From Larix kaempferi (taxonomy: Eukaryota; Streptophyta; Pinopsida; Pinales; Pinaceae): 64,000 bases of DNA. The DNA is taken from contig BSBM01000904.1 of the NCBI GenBank assembly GCA_027924585.1, positions 16,265,501-16,329,500 of the forward strand. Reading direction: 5' to 3'. The position numbers were made by a program, and so were the translations under genes. The notes beneath the pieces were generated by a model. That model worked only from the letters and a program-made list of their open reading frames with translations, had not been told where the DNA came from and did no database searches. Position 1 is the first letter of the stretch. Each line of letters opens with the position of its first letter. Below, piece by piece: positions 11,835-26,800 of this stretch.

Positions 11835-14800
11835 GTAAATTCCCTGCCTTTGTCTCTCTCTATCTGTCATATAGTTATTGTGTATATATCATCCCCTGGA
11901 TCATGCACTTGTGTCTCTTTCTTCTTACTTCCATTGAAGAATAAATAAGATAATTAAGAGAGATTATTGAGCTGAGATGCAGAAAGGTATGAATGTGACA
12001 TGTTTTTATTTTTTTTGTGAATATTGAGATATACATTATATGAAACCCAAAAAATGGGCAAGGGTTTGGATAAGGATGGAAGAGAACAGCAAAGGTTGGG
12101 ACATGCTTGATGAGTGGGATCCATTCATTGGCCGATTATATAGGATGGTGACATACTTGCATGACCTTTTTTGCTCTAGGATATCAAAAGTTTCTAAATG
12201 CTCATCACCTACAACATATGAGGGATCAAGTTAAATCAGATCATAGTTGTGATGCATAATTATTTGTTTCTTTGTTTTCTAAATCAAGAAGTGTTTCTGC
12301 AGAAGGATATTGTTTGCAAGATCTAAAAACAATGCATAACAGGCAAGTGCAAGATATTAATTGCTCATTGCTATACCCACACTTGCCTATGACCGTAGTA
12401 GCACCCAAAGGATTTTGTGGATGTTTTTCATCCCATTTGTGATGTTTTGTTTTAGGGAAGTATTTCCCCATGCAAAATACCCTTCTGACATCTTTTACTT
12501 ATAGTAAAATATTAATATTAAATATTGTACTTGTGCTCATATCACTAGATAATGTGGGTTCCCCTCATTCGCTGCACATTTTTGTGGTCAACATGCCAAG
12601 AATTTCCCTTTAAATTTCTGCATATAAGATCTTTTTCTGCTTTGTAGCTTGCAAGCTTCAAATTCTGTGAATCCCTGAAATATTCCATGGGCCTCAGAAC
12701 CATTTCATCAGATTGTTCAAACCTCATAACAGATTCCAAACAAGAAGAAAAGATAATAATTGTTTTGTTGAAATTCAAGCTTATGCAGACACCTTGTTGG
12801 CTGCATGTACATCTATGTAGCAAGATCCAACTTTCACCTTCATAAATTAGTCGGCCAGTCTGTGAGACAATTTATAAATAACCCTAATATCCTGTCTATT
12901 ATTCTCAAAGTTGTTGATATCGACAAGATCCTAAAACTCAAATTTATCAGTGGGCTCTTTCACACATCAAATAGGAAAGGGATCTTCTACATATCGTCTC
13001 CCTTGAGCAAGATTTCTATTTAGACTTAAAAATTGAAGTGAGTTGTGGAAGGGATTGTTGAAAGCACAATACCACCAGAAGTAGCCACAGAGGAAAATTT
13101 ATGTTACCTCTTAGGCTCTTAGCCTTCATCTTCCATTTCTCAATCTCCCTTTCAGTGAGGTGTTAGATTTTCTAGACCATGGTAAACCGACTTTGAACTA
13201 AAAGGATTCCTAAAAAAACCTGGATAGTTGAAAACTGAAAGCCAGTCAAAACTACAACTTTAATAATGCTAGAATCTATAAAGTATAAACACATATTGCA
13301 GAAAATCAATAGATGGACTGTCAAAACCTGTGACTGCTTACTGCTTTCTCATTAATTCTGAACTGAAATCTGCTACAGGAAAAAATAGCAAGCTAATTCA
13401 CTGTTCATTGCTGAAATGAATGAATTAACTTATATTCATGCCTTCTCCTTTTATAGATTAGGAAGAAGAGTAGGTACAATGAATCTGGACACATGCACAA
13501 CAATGCCTCAATTGTAGATGATCTGAGGCATGCAAACATGCATCCTCCTAGCAATTCGTGCCCTTAACTGCATGCATGCACCTTACCTAAATAGACAAAA
13601 ATTAGAAACTGTCTAATAAAACTGAAGCTAACACATGCAACTGCATGCATCTTGTTTTACTTAACTTTTAAATGGCGTGCAAATTATCGAACACATGCAA
13701 ACTGCTGAGGATAACATTATCCCTTCCTATATATGGTTAGTGCATGCATGCACTTTCAATGCTGGAAGCCTACAAAAGTAGTGGTACGCCTTCTATTCTA
13801 CTCTGTTGCTTCTTCAGGCCATCATGCTACAAAGAAATCAATGTTGTATGGATCTGCTGAGTGTGTCATACTGCTGTAACTAAAGCAGCCAGATATGCCA
13901 CATGTGTGCCCAACCCTCTATAAGACTGATGGAGGTACACTAATCTAACACTCCCTCTTACCGATGAAATTATTCTCAACCAATCCAAGTTTCTCCCTAA
14001 ACATCTTGAACTTCCCCTTGGCTAGGGGCTTAGTCAAGATATCTGCAATCTGTTGATCCGTTTGAATATATTCTAGAGAAACTGCTCCCTTTTGAACCCC
14101 ATCTTTGAGAGAATGTCATCTGATCTTGATGTGCTTGGAGTGGTCATGGAATACTAGATTCTCAAAGATTTTGATACAACTCTAATTGTCATAGTAGACC
14201 ACAGTAGGCTCCAACATCTCACCCATCAATTCTACAATCAACATGTGAAGCCAGATGGCTTTACAACTAGCAGTGTTAGGCTTTAGTTGCCATGTACTCT
14301 GCCTCTACTGAACTCAATACCATTGAAGCTTACTTCCTATTGAACTAGGAAATCTTTCCTGAACCCAAATTGAAGCAATAGACTGAAGTACTCTTCCTGT
14401 CACCTGCATCTCTTGCCCAGTTAGAATCAATGAATCCATGCAACATCAACTTACCATCTCCTGCATATCTCAGACCACAATGTATTGTGCCCTTCAAATA
14501 TCAGAGCACATGTTTTTCAACTATCTAGTGAATTTTCCTTGGCTCAACCATGGACTAGCTCAAGGTGTTCACTGCAAAACATATATTGCGTAATGTTTAC
14601 TAGATACACTAGGGATCCAATCAACTATCCATACACCAAAGGATCTACCAAATTTGAATCCAAGTTAGTATTGAACTTTAGATTCGGTATCATAGGAATG
14701 GTCATGAGTTTACAATCCATCATATAGATCCTTTTTAGGATCTCAATTGTGTATTTTCCCTTCCCAAGGAAAACCTCACCTGTACTCTACCACACCTCTA

Positions 14801-17800
14801 TACCCAAGAAATATTGCATTAGTCCAATGTCCTTCATTTCAAATTCTTGTGCCAACTCAGCCTTACACCCTGCAATGAGCTTCTCTGAACTGCCTATAAG
14901 TATCAGGTCATCTATAAACAAGACCAAAACAGGTAAATCACATTTATCAAATAAATAATAAAATTGGGATTTGTAGTAGTTTTGGTGAAGCCCAAACCTA
15001 ATAGGTACTCATCAATCGTAGAGTACCAAGCACGGGGTGCTTACTTTAACATGTAAAGGGCCATTTTTATTTTGTACACATGGGTATCTTTCTCATGCAC
15101 TTCAAACCCTCATCTTCCTCGATCAAGTCATTTGGGAAAGTTATTTTAACATCCATTTGATATAACTACCAACCAAAAATAGACGCTAAAGACATAATGG
15201 TCCTAATAGAAGTATACCCGACAACTGGAGAAAAGGTCTCCTCATAGTTGACTCCCTCTCTTTGAAGTTTGGAAGAATCCTCTAGCAATGAACTAAGACG
15301 TGTACTTCTCCATGTTTCCATCAACTACGTGCTTCAGTTTGTACAATCACTTGGAATCAATCGCTGATTTCCTCTCTAGTCTCAACACAATCTCCCACAC
15401 ATCATTCTTCATGATGTAGTTGTACTACTTTACCATGTCATCATACCATACATGCACACCTACTGCCTCCTCATAACTAGAAATATTCGAATCAATGATG
15501 GAAGGCATCAATGTAGTATAGTTGGGAAATTTCTTGGGAGGATGGCTTACTTGAAAAGAAACCTTTTGAGCACCAACTTGTTCCTTTGCCTTTTGCAATG
15601 TCTACGTAAGCCACCTAGGTCTCCTGACTGTATTGGGTGGTGTTACTGGGCAAACTAGTAGGTCTAGTTCCCGATAAGAAAATATAAGAATAGTGACCCA
15701 ATGTCACCTCGATCACGATTCTGACTTCTTTGGAGCGTCGGAACATCCAAGGAGAAGTACCCTTTGGGACCCTGTAGAACACTGATACAACCAAGAAGAC
15801 TATATTCTCTATGCAAGTATTAGTTAGATTAGTGCCTAAATGGAGTCAATATAAAGTGAAGATTTAAACCTTGGCGTTAGTGGGTGCAAGGCAGGATATA
15901 AGTATGATTGGAAGTGAACAATTGTGCATCTATCCGTTGAAAATCATTCAAGTGTCAAGATCAACCCACTTATATCATTTATATCTAAGAGATCATTCAC
16001 CACATGTATCATTAACAAAGTATGAACAAACCAAATGTCTATTGCAAATGTATCCAAGTCAAGGCAATGTCACATGTCAATCCAATTAGTTTAGCATTCA
16101 ATAGAGAACTCCCACCACTAACCAACATTAATCATTAAGTGCATGCCAATTCGAAATCAATTTATCATTTCCAAATCTGTATATAGAGAAAGTGCAGCAA
16201 AATTGTAATCTTGCCCAATATGTGGGAACTTTATTATGTAAGCAAGAAGAAGACTAACTCAAAAAATACCACAGCTAACTAAATTAACGTACTAACTTGA
16301 TTTTATGTTTGTGTATGCAGATAAGGGAAGCAAGAGAGATACAGGGTTTGCAAATTAGTGCAGACTTGTGCTAGGTGGGAGAAGAGGGGTTTGGATGGGG
16401 AGAGAAATTGAGGAGGAAGGGTAGTGAAGGAATGGGAGCGTGGAGGAAAGGAGGAAGGAAGAGGGAAGAGGAAATATGGAGGAAAGGAAAAGGAGAAGGG
16501 GAGAGATAAGAGAAGGAAGTAGCAAACAAAAGAGCAGGTTCGAGGTTAGGAGAGGAGGGCTGCGAAGGTGGAAAAGGGAGGCAGACCCGAGCTGGGGGGA
16601 AAAGCAGAGGAGCAGCAGGTCCGAACTGTGGAAGGACAGTGGAGGAGCAAACCCGAGTTGGAAGAAATGAAGGCCGAGGGTGGAGGGAAGAAAAGGGAGG
16701 CCACCTAAGGGAGAAGAGGGAAAAAACGAAGGGAAAGGAAGGTGTTAGAGGAGGCCACCAAGAGCAAGAAGTTTTCTGCAGCTAGGGTTTGGCAGGAAGT
16801 TGGGGTCATTTTTTAGGGTTTTCAACTTAAAATTTATGAAAAAACAAATTGAAATACAAAGAATAAAAAGTAAATTAAACTAACATAATATATACAACAT
16901 AAACTAACTCAAAAATTAGTTTTTAGGAGAAAGAGAAAGAAAACGAATGCAAAACCCTACCACAACCTAGGGCATCTAAGAAATGACTAACCAAGCTCTA
17001 GAGAAGCCTAATCTAGGTTTTACAACTTGACCTTAAAGCCTTGAGGTTTTAACTCTAGAAGGACTCCTAAAAGGACGTGCTTCTTCAACAAAAGTGACTA
17101 AAATTTGACAAAGACCTAGCCAAGACAAAATGCAACCTTAATGGCTACTATCAAGCCTCATGAGCATGCATCATTCATCAACAATTAACAAAGAGAGATC
17201 AAAGAAGAAACTATAGATACCTCATTGTGCAGTGTTTCAAACAAATCAAAGCATCACCTTTGCAAGAGCATTCAACCAAAGAAACTTCAAGCATTTGTCA
17301 TCAAAACCCAGAATAATACTTCCTCAAGAGTGGCGCATCACTTCAAAGAGCCCTAGTTGGGTAAAATAGATGCATAGTGTTTTATCCCATAATTTGATGG
17401 TAAAATGAAGCGAGGAGAAGGTGTATTTATACCTTTCTCACACTCACTTTACAAAAATAAAATATATCCAGGCCGACATGCCTTTTGAAAAATGTCAATT
17501 TGAAATTATAAATGTCAACTTAAAATTAAAAGAATAATAATAAAAAATGTGGGTAAATTGGGGTATTTTCCCTAGATTTTACCCATACATGAGCAAAATG
17601 GCTAAAAATAAGCATATTAGCCTGTTCTGAAGGCCAGACTGCGGAGGGTGGGGTTGTCATGCCCCAACTAACCCCAACAGAAGTGAAAATCCCTCAACGC
17701 TCCCCCACCCCAATCAAGCACTGGAAGCTGGCCTCAAGGATGATGTCATCATCAAAATGGGGCCCTAGAGAGAGGGCACTAGTGAACTGGAGGGCCAGGA

Positions 17801-20800
17801 GGGTGCTGGAGGTGACCTGGAGGAGAAAGAGATGCCTTAGTACTGAAAGTTCTGCCACCGGAGTGCTAAATCAAGGTTGGGGTCATGTGACCCAGTGATC
17901 CACCCCTGGAATCCCCGGACACCAACCTCAGGGCTTCAAGCCCTTTCATGAGGCAGTCAGCAATGCCAGTAAGCCATAGTACTTCCAAAGAAGAAACTAG
18001 AGGGTCTGGCCATAACCCCTACTCAAAGAAAGCTGTCTAAACACCCCTCCTGGTGAGAAAAAATGACCCCCTCTCCCTGGGGCACCTATGCAGGTGCATT
18101 GGTACTGGTACCATCGTAACAGGTGGTAACGTTGTTTATGTACCTATACTGGAACCTGTCTAACCTGAACTAGAACTCTTTGAAACTTGTGGATCAACAC
18201 CTGTAGCGTCAAGTGTTGTCTCCTCAATCACTATTAGGAGCTCCTCGGACCTAGAATACCATGCATCCTATCTTCCTCTAAGATGGAACATAGATCTTGT
18301 AAGCCTTAGAGGACTCACAAAATCCAACTAGAATACCCTTCAAGCTGGAGGGTTCAAGCTTCATCCTCTTCTCTTTTGGAACATGAATGTAAATCAGACT
18401 CCCAAACACCCTGAAATGAGAAACATTTGGTTTCTCCCCTATGAAGGCTTCCTCTGGAGTTTTGTCCTTTAACACCCAGTGAGGACATTTGTATAGAATG
18501 TAGACTACAATACAATATGTTTTTTCCTAGAGGAACATGGGTAGATCTAAGACATGAACCATAGACTTAGCAGTCTCTCCTATGGACCTATTCTTTGTCT
18601 TAGCAACTCCATTCTACTATGGGTTATGTTTCAAAGCAGACTAAGTATGCCCTGTGCTAGTGATGGTAAGCATACGAGAGGGGCTAGATCCATTGTCACC
18701 ACAACCTAATTCCTCAACTTCTTCAGGTAACTCCTAAACCCAAGGGAGAGTCCCTAATAGAGGAAAAACACCTGCAGACACCAACACACCTACAAATACC
18801 CTTCTACAAGCCTTATGGCTAAGATCAGTGCCTTACATGGAGTAAAAAATGAATAATAAAGACACATAAAACATGTAAATGAGTTAATTCAATCTACCGG
18901 TCAACATCGATAGATACCATCAATTGAATACACTTCACGAGTCCTAAGGTAGGGTTTCACACTTCCCAAGACACTACCTCATAAAAGTACGCTATAAAGG
19001 AGAGAAGATCAAGTGAACTAGGGCGCACTTGATGATCCAATTAGATTTGCCAAAAAACTTGCAAAAACCCTAATTTGGGAAAATTCACGTTTCCCAATGC
19101 ACCAAGGCAAATGAGGACACCTTTAGAGACTTGCGGATAAATCCACTAGGGAAAATTTGATGGGTGGACCAGAATTACAAACTCAACTATTTTTGGAGTT
19201 ATGAATTTATTTAGATTTTAAGGGTGCATGTAAAATAAAAGGCATGTAAATTGATAAAAGAGAGACAAATTTGTTGAAAAGATAGGGTATATGATTCTAC
19301 AAGAGTTATAGGTAGAAGAGCCTAATTAGGGCAAGAGAAGTGTTAGATTATGGTAACTTCGGGATGTCCTCCATGGTTCAGATGCCTTACATGGAGGTAC
19401 ATCAGCTACATAGGCATCGGGATGGAGTAGAGAGTGAGATGCACTCTACTCAGTGGCATGAGCCCAGTGGGGGCTGCATGCGGAGCTTCTGGGGAGATTG
19501 ACCTATGCATGCATGAGTATTGCATGACCTGCCAGCATTCAGTGACCCTTTGCATGCATGCATGCATGCAAAAGTGACTTTTTGCATGCACCGGGAATTA
19601 GGGTTTTGGCAAACCTAATTCATCGGTGAGATTATTTATAGAGGCAGGGGGTCCCCAGATGGGGTTACTCAGTTGCATTATCAGAGAGAGATATTGCCAG
19701 AGTGAGGGGGACGAATCTGTCCATGTGGGGCGACTTTATGAGATAGAGAGGAGTTGCTGCAAGAGCTAGGAAGGTCAGATCTGAGCTAGATCAGTGACCT
19801 TCAGTTCCAGAGAGGCTAGATACCTAGATCTGTGAGCTGAGAGAGCTCATCAGTGAGTTTACTGTGGAGATTGGAGGAGGCCGAGTTCTCTTGGAGGAGG
19901 ATGTTTTTCTTGAGGAGGAGAAGCTCATTGTGAGCTGGATTGACCGATTAGGAGTCCGAGACTTCCAGGATAGCCTTGCCTTGAGATTTGAGGAAGGTTA
20001 GGGACGATCGGAGCTCAGATCTGTTGAGATCCGGAGCAGTACGAGCATTTGACATCCAGAGGGGAGGGCGCACTTGTGCATGCAGAGAGGGCCGATTTCA
20101 TCAATGGGCAGTCTTCAGAGCGAGCAGATCAGAGCAGAGAGATTTAGAGAGGGAAGATCTATCAGAGGCACCGTCAGAGCACTCAGATCCAGTTTGATAG
20201 TTAGGGCATACTTCGTCAGTGCATGCATCAGCTGGATGCATGCAAGTTAGAGGTTGTCCTGTTCAGAGAGGGATTGAGTTATCGACTGAGGTAATTCTGT
20301 ATTGTACTGTCTTTTATACTTCTATATGCTCCGGGCTAGAGAGAGAAGATAGCCCCTTAGTTAGCTGGTTTTTCCCGAAAGGGTTCCAGGGTATATTTGT
20401 TGTCTATGCTGTTGATTGCATGTATGTGTTAGTTGGTAGATGCAGATCTAGTGGTTGAGCCTATGTTTTTATGAGTATGTACTGACATTGAGATTCATAC
20501 TACTTGAGGTCTCAGACTGATCCAGAGGGAGTAGTGATCTCTGGATCTAATATATTTACAAGAAGAAGTCCAAGGCCCAGTAACAATGGATAGCTCCTGT
20601 GAAAGGAAGGTCTCCCCATGCAAGGTTACAAAATACGAGCAAGAAACCCTAACACTTTAGGATAATGCACCATTAAGCTAGGTGAGAAGTATAACTTACC
20701 AACATTTAACAAAGATGAGCAAGATAGTGCCTTAGGTCACCTTTGTGCTTGAGTTATTACAACCAATAGCATGTGTAAAAGAAACCTACAGCTTCATCAA

Positions 20801-23800
20801 ATTAACCTTCAAGCAAGAAAAATCATCCAAAGAGAGGTGCACATAACATCAAGATCTCGAATAAAGTAGAAGAAGGAGAAAAGATCTCATAATGATCCCA
20901 TATCTTGTTGTGTTTTTACAATGAGAGGGAGGCACTATTTATATAAGACTAGCCTCACCTCATTTTATGTTTTAGCCTACAAGATAATGTGAAAAATATA
21001 ACATTTGGCTTGCTCACCCACAAATTTGGGGGCTAAACCACTCATAGTAACAATAAAATATTTCTAAATGACATAAAAGTAGTAAATAAAGTGCAATTAG
21101 GCTACACCAAGTGTTAGGTGTGCCAAAAGGAGGACTTCATGCCCCAACTAATGCCAACAGATGTGTGCCCTCAACGTCCTCTTTCATTATCCTTGTAGGC
21201 TTCTTCAATAAGGAAGTACAATTTGTGGGTAACACAGCCCAAAGGAGGGGTAAGATAGGTCCAAGTGAGCGAATAAGGTGTGCTAAATAGGGTACAAATC
21301 CCTTTACAAAGTGCTATCACCTTCTACATGGAAAATAAATGAGTGTGGTCATGCGTCCAAGTGATTACCCCCCCAAGGGCACCAACCCCTACAGGATGAG
21401 AACCTCCTGGAGGAGGAAATCATGCAGATCTTCCATTGCATGATTAGGGGTATTTATCCCCAAATCAACACTCTACACTTCAACTTGGCTTTTACATAAA
21501 AAAATTTAACCCCTTGCATTGGTAGACCTGACTGGGAACGCTGCAGATACTCTGAGGCGTAATAGCTTGTAAGGTGATGTCAACTCCCTCTTGATCTTTG
21601 CTTTTTTGTAAAAGGAATCAAAGTCATAAAATGGATGGTGGAATTTGCCAAGACCAGTGTCCATCCAATTGAGCTATAGAATTATGGCAGGCTTTGTAAA
21701 ACAAGAGAGTTGGAACATGACGAAGAAGATGTGATTAAGCTATCAACATAAATAGTACAAACATATTTCCAATTCTAGGTTATGCAAGAATAAATTTAAA
21801 TCCCTTAGACAAGATGCACCATCACAACCATGAAATTATGGAAAACAATAATGTACAACCCATAAATAAAGAAGGCAGCAACAACGTCTTCAAACTATAT
21901 AAATGACAATAGCAAGATCCTTGAATAATTCAAGATTACATCAAGGAACATGGAGGATATAACAACCTCAGCCCTAATCTTTTCTTTTGGGACAAAATTG
22001 CCCTTCTAAGAATATTATTCCAACAACAAACTAATGGCAATTCTTGCAAAAACACTAATGATCCATGAAAAGAATAAAGAGATGAAGCTTCAACTTGAAC
22101 CAATGCCCTTCTTCCAATCCTCCCAAAGATGTTCAACGAAGTACTTGGAGTGGAAATCCCTATCTTCCAACCATACCTTTAGCAAATGACGATTCTCCAA
22201 GTGAGCAAATAGGGTAGAAATCCCTTTACAAAGTGCTATCACCTTCCACATGGAAAATAAATGAGTGTGGTCATGCGTCCAAGTGATTAGCCCCCCAAGG
22301 GCACCAACCCCTACAGGGAGAGAACCTCTTGGAGGAGGAAATCATGCGGATCATCCATTGCATGATTAGGGGTATTTAGCCCCAAATCAATACTCTACAC
22401 TTCAACTTGGCTTTTACATCAAAAACGTTAACCCCTCGCATTGGTAGACCTGACTGGGAACGATGCAGATACTTTGAGGCATAACAGTTTGTAAGGTGAT
22501 GTCAACTCCCTCTTGATCTTTGATTTTTTGTGAAAGGAATCAAAGTCATAAAATGGATGGTGGAATTTGCCAAGACCAGTGTCCATCCAATTGAGCTATA
22601 GAATTAGGGCAGGCTTTGTAAAACAAGAGGGTTGGAACATGACGAAGAAGATGTGATTAAGCCATCACAGATGTGCCATAATTAGTACAAACACATTTCC
22701 AATTCTAGGTTATGCAAGAATAAAGTTAAATCCCTTAGACAAGATGCACCATCACAACCATGAAATTATGGAAAACAATAATATGCAACCCATAAATAAA
22801 GAAGGCAGCAACGTCTTCAAACTATATAAATGGCAATAGCAAGATCCTTGAATAATTTAAGATTACATCAAGGAACATGGAGGATATAACAACCTCAACC
22901 CTAATCTTTTCTTTTGGGACAAAATTTCCCTTCTATGGATATTATTCCAACAACAAACTAATGGCAATTCTTGCAAAAACACTAATGATCCATGAAAAGA
23001 ATAAAGAGATGAAGCTTCAAGTTGAAACAATGCCCTTCTTCCAATCCTCCCAAAGATGTTCAACGAAGTACTTGGAGTGGAAATCCCTATCTTCCAACCA
23101 TACCTTCAACAAATGACGATTCTCCTTTATTTATAGGTTTCCATCCCCTGTAAACCCTAAAGTAGGTTTTAGTATTTTTAGGGTTCAAAGATGAGAAAAT
23201 AATATTTCAAATCCATGAAATCGTCCACCTGCCGAGCATGCACTACTCTAGGTATCTTTTCCATGATTTTAGGTCTCTTTCAACCCTAGCACGCCTCCTC
23301 ATTGATGTTTAGGGCTTGCCAAATCTAACACTCTTCTCCTCCATGAAATTATGTCTTGTAATATCCCTAATATGCTTGTTTTTAGGTTGGGAGCCTTTTC
23401 CCCTTTTGAATGGGTCCATTGCCACTGTTCATCTTTCTATTCCATGAGATGCTCCTACAGTATGCATTTATTCTTCGTTTGAGGGTGTGGACCATGTCAA
23501 TATTCCCCCATGGCATTTGCTCATGCAAAGGGCTCTCAAAATATGTAGAAAATACCTCAGAAAAGTGCCCTTAACCCAAATATCTCAAAGGTGAAATATG
23601 CCTCCAAATTTGTAAATCGCGCCTTGAATAATGTGTAATGCCCCAAGGGACCTCTTCAAAGGTGAGATACACCTCCAAATATGTGGAATCTCCTCCATTA
23701 GGGTTATCTCACCTCTTCTTGCCACGTGTCATGCACGAGCCACCTCCTTGGAGAGCACATTCTACATTCAGTGGGCCTTTTACCATGCGAAGTGCACTTT

Positions 23801-26800
23801 TAGTGCCACATGGCACCTCTCCAAGTAGGGTGTTTTCTCCTTTGGGCCTTGTTTGACCCCAATGTATCGTAAATTGCACCTTGGACATTTCCCAAGGTAG
23901 GGCATTATTCGTCTAGGTCCCTTCAAGCTTAAAATGTCCATCCATGTGGTCTTGGGACTGAGTACCATCCATGTGTAGGGCACTCCATCAAAGATACAAC
24001 CAAGTAGTAATACATGCCTCCAAGTTGCAACCTATAACTAACTCCAAGGATTTTTTGGTTGTGATAGTGAGCAAAGAAAGCCCATGAAAATGCGATGGTC
24101 CATGCATTTTCAAGATGTAACAATTTGGCTCTATGTGGGGAATGCACTCCCTAGCAGGGTGCAAGAGAACTTCAGAAGCTCTGGTTGGTGTAACTGCAAG
24201 GTGAATCAAAAGAACGGATGTTCATGATGGGATGAATCAAAAAATTTACATTACTGTCACATGCTATGGAATGTCTTCAAAAGTTCAATCCAAATTTATT
24301 ACAAAAAGCTTGAGAAATCTCAAGGGGCTCTATAGAGAAGGCAGGGGCCCAAATGCCAAAGATAACATAACAAAAGATAATCTACTGCTCACAAACATTG
24401 AGCTTATTCTTCCTACCCTACTCCGCAACAAGAAGAATGCAATGCTAAGTAAAATCAAAGAGCCATGTCAAATTTTTACGAATATGAGTTTTGATGCAAA
24501 TTTGGAGATGTTACCTCCTAGTGCTCACTAGAGGTTCCCCGGATCTAATCCCCGAGAGCTTTCAGCCTTAGGGTTGATCTAAAATATTTAATTATAGTGT
24601 GGAACAACAACAAATACTTCATGAGTGTACTTCAATGTCAATAAGTTACAACCCTTAAGGCACACCTTTTCAAGTGTATAATAGATCTGAAATAACTTTA
24701 TGACTACAGAATTTACAGTGACGTAAATCTGCCCCTTTATTTTCAAAATATATGTTAAATCTCTTAACCTTTTCAGCCCTATGTTATGTCAAATGAACAT
24801 GAACAACAAGTGCTGGAATTTACCCAATCAAGAAGATAACACAAGCTGAAAATCAAATCTACAAGTGCACAATATTTGGACAGCTAGAAACTCCATACAT
24901 ACACAAGATCAAGTACATGTACATACCACAACTTTATCACAGAGCTGGTACAAGTCAAATTCTCCAAACCCTAGCTAGGTAAACCTTAAGAAAACCCTAG
25001 CCACCAACTCCTATCTAGGAATCACTCCCAACCAAAATTGGTCACTCTACCAAAGATCTTCTACATTCTAGCATCAACATTGCCAAGTCCTTGGCACATA
25101 CAACAAGCTTGTATTACACAAACTCTCCACACTAGCACTATTGTCCTCCTTAGGGTTTATTTACCCTAGTCATGTTGCATCACACAAGTACATAGAAAGA
25201 CATCTCTAGCCTTAGATTCCAAATATACATGTCCATACTAGGGTTTGATTCTTCAAACTCTATGTCTTCAACCCTTGTGTCAACAAAAGCACTAAGACCT
25301 CCATGGGACATCAAGGATACAATGAATAAGATATACGGTTTATGGCAAAATTAGGGTCAAATACAATTAGAAGCAAGAAACACCATACACATGGGAGGTC
25401 CAAAGCATGAAAGATGACAGGTGGCAAGGAAAGAGGCTAAAAGAGGAATGCCATAGATTGGATGAGACAATATGGCAATGGAAACACTCTTTCAATCAAA
25501 TGAGGTCACTGGACAAGGAGTGCTCCACCTCAAGGGAGCATTTTGGTTGCTTGATCATGAGTCTACCCCTTGTTGGAGGGGCATTGTGGCAAGAAGCCAT
25601 TGAGACCATATTAAAGTGACTTATGGGGCATTACACATTATTGACCCGTATTCCACATATTTGGAGGCATGTTTTACTTTTGAGACATTTGGGCAAGGAC
25701 ACTTTGTTCAAGGCATGTGCTACATATTTGGAGGAGAGTCCTTTGGCATGGATGACATGGTCCAAGCTCCTAAATATAGAATTAAAGCATATTCTAAAGA
25801 AGTAGCATGATGGCATATGGCAAGTGGACCTATGCAAAAGGTAAAGGGGTCCCATGTTAATCTTTTGACCTATAAGTTGAAGGAAAAAAATTGAATTCAT
25901 TTGCATGCTAGAAGAGGAGCACTAGGGCTCATGAGGACTCTACAACCAGTGTGCTAGGGTTCAAGAGGCCCTAAATTGCATGAAGAAAGTCCTAGGGAGG
26001 TGCACCTTAGATGGGAGGATATGGTTTTCGATTAAAATATTATTTTCCTCTCTAGAATCCTAAAAGGGACCTAGCTCTAATTTGAGAGTATAGAATCCTA
26101 CAAATAGAGGAGGATTTCATTTGCTAGAGGTATGATTGATTGTGTGGGATATCCCCTCCAAGCTTAGTTGAAGATCTATTGGCATTGTTACCTTTCATAT
26201 AGCACGAGGCCTACTTTAGTGATTTCATCCACATTTGTAGTTGCTTGAGGCAAGTGTATATGTTATCATTGATGTATCATCTGATATGATGTAGGGGATA
26301 TTTATGGATGCACACTTCTTCCTTAGCACTACACTTATGATATGCTCACTAGCCACAATGATGGCTAGGTATTGACTATATCATCTCTGGCATGCAGGTA
26401 TGTGGTGTTTAGAGGAGGTGGTTTGTGCAAAGATTTGGTTTAGCCTCTAGAGTTTATTAGGAGCACCATTAACGATTCAGTGATGCATTATTCATCAGTA
26501 GTGCCTTGTTTTGATATGATGGCATGATGGACTTATGATAGCACTTTAGAGGGATATTATCAGTGTACATTTGGTTTGAGGGAGTTGATTGGTACCTTTT
26601 GCCTAGGTGTTTTGTCCCACTTCACATTATTTTATATTTTGGACATCATCTTGGCATCTTTGAACTAGCAGTGCAGTTAGAGAAGTTGGTAAAAGATCAT
26701 TCTATGGCAGAGGGTTTCAAGTGATTGACAGGGGTTTGGCGGTATACATTTGATGATATTTTGGGATTTCAACTAGGAGATTTTATCCTCATATATGTGA

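Noticed and set aside
16440-16670. Arg/Glu/Lys-rich ORF
   Set aside because: It is a direct product of the GA-rich tract and is not conserved in the second LTR copy.
19341-20654. Alternative right edge of the solo LTR at CTAACA (20654)
   Set aside because: Only the edge at 20560 gives a matching AGAAG duplication.
21936-23063. Two copies of a 66-codon minus ORF as a small gene family
   Set aside because: They are simply the two units of the tandem duplication, with no coding signature.
21112-23330. Apparent LTR with inverted ends TGTTAG..CTAACA
   Set aside because: The flanks lack a matching 5-bp duplication, and similarity to other LTRs runs across both proposed edges, so the ends are probably chance.
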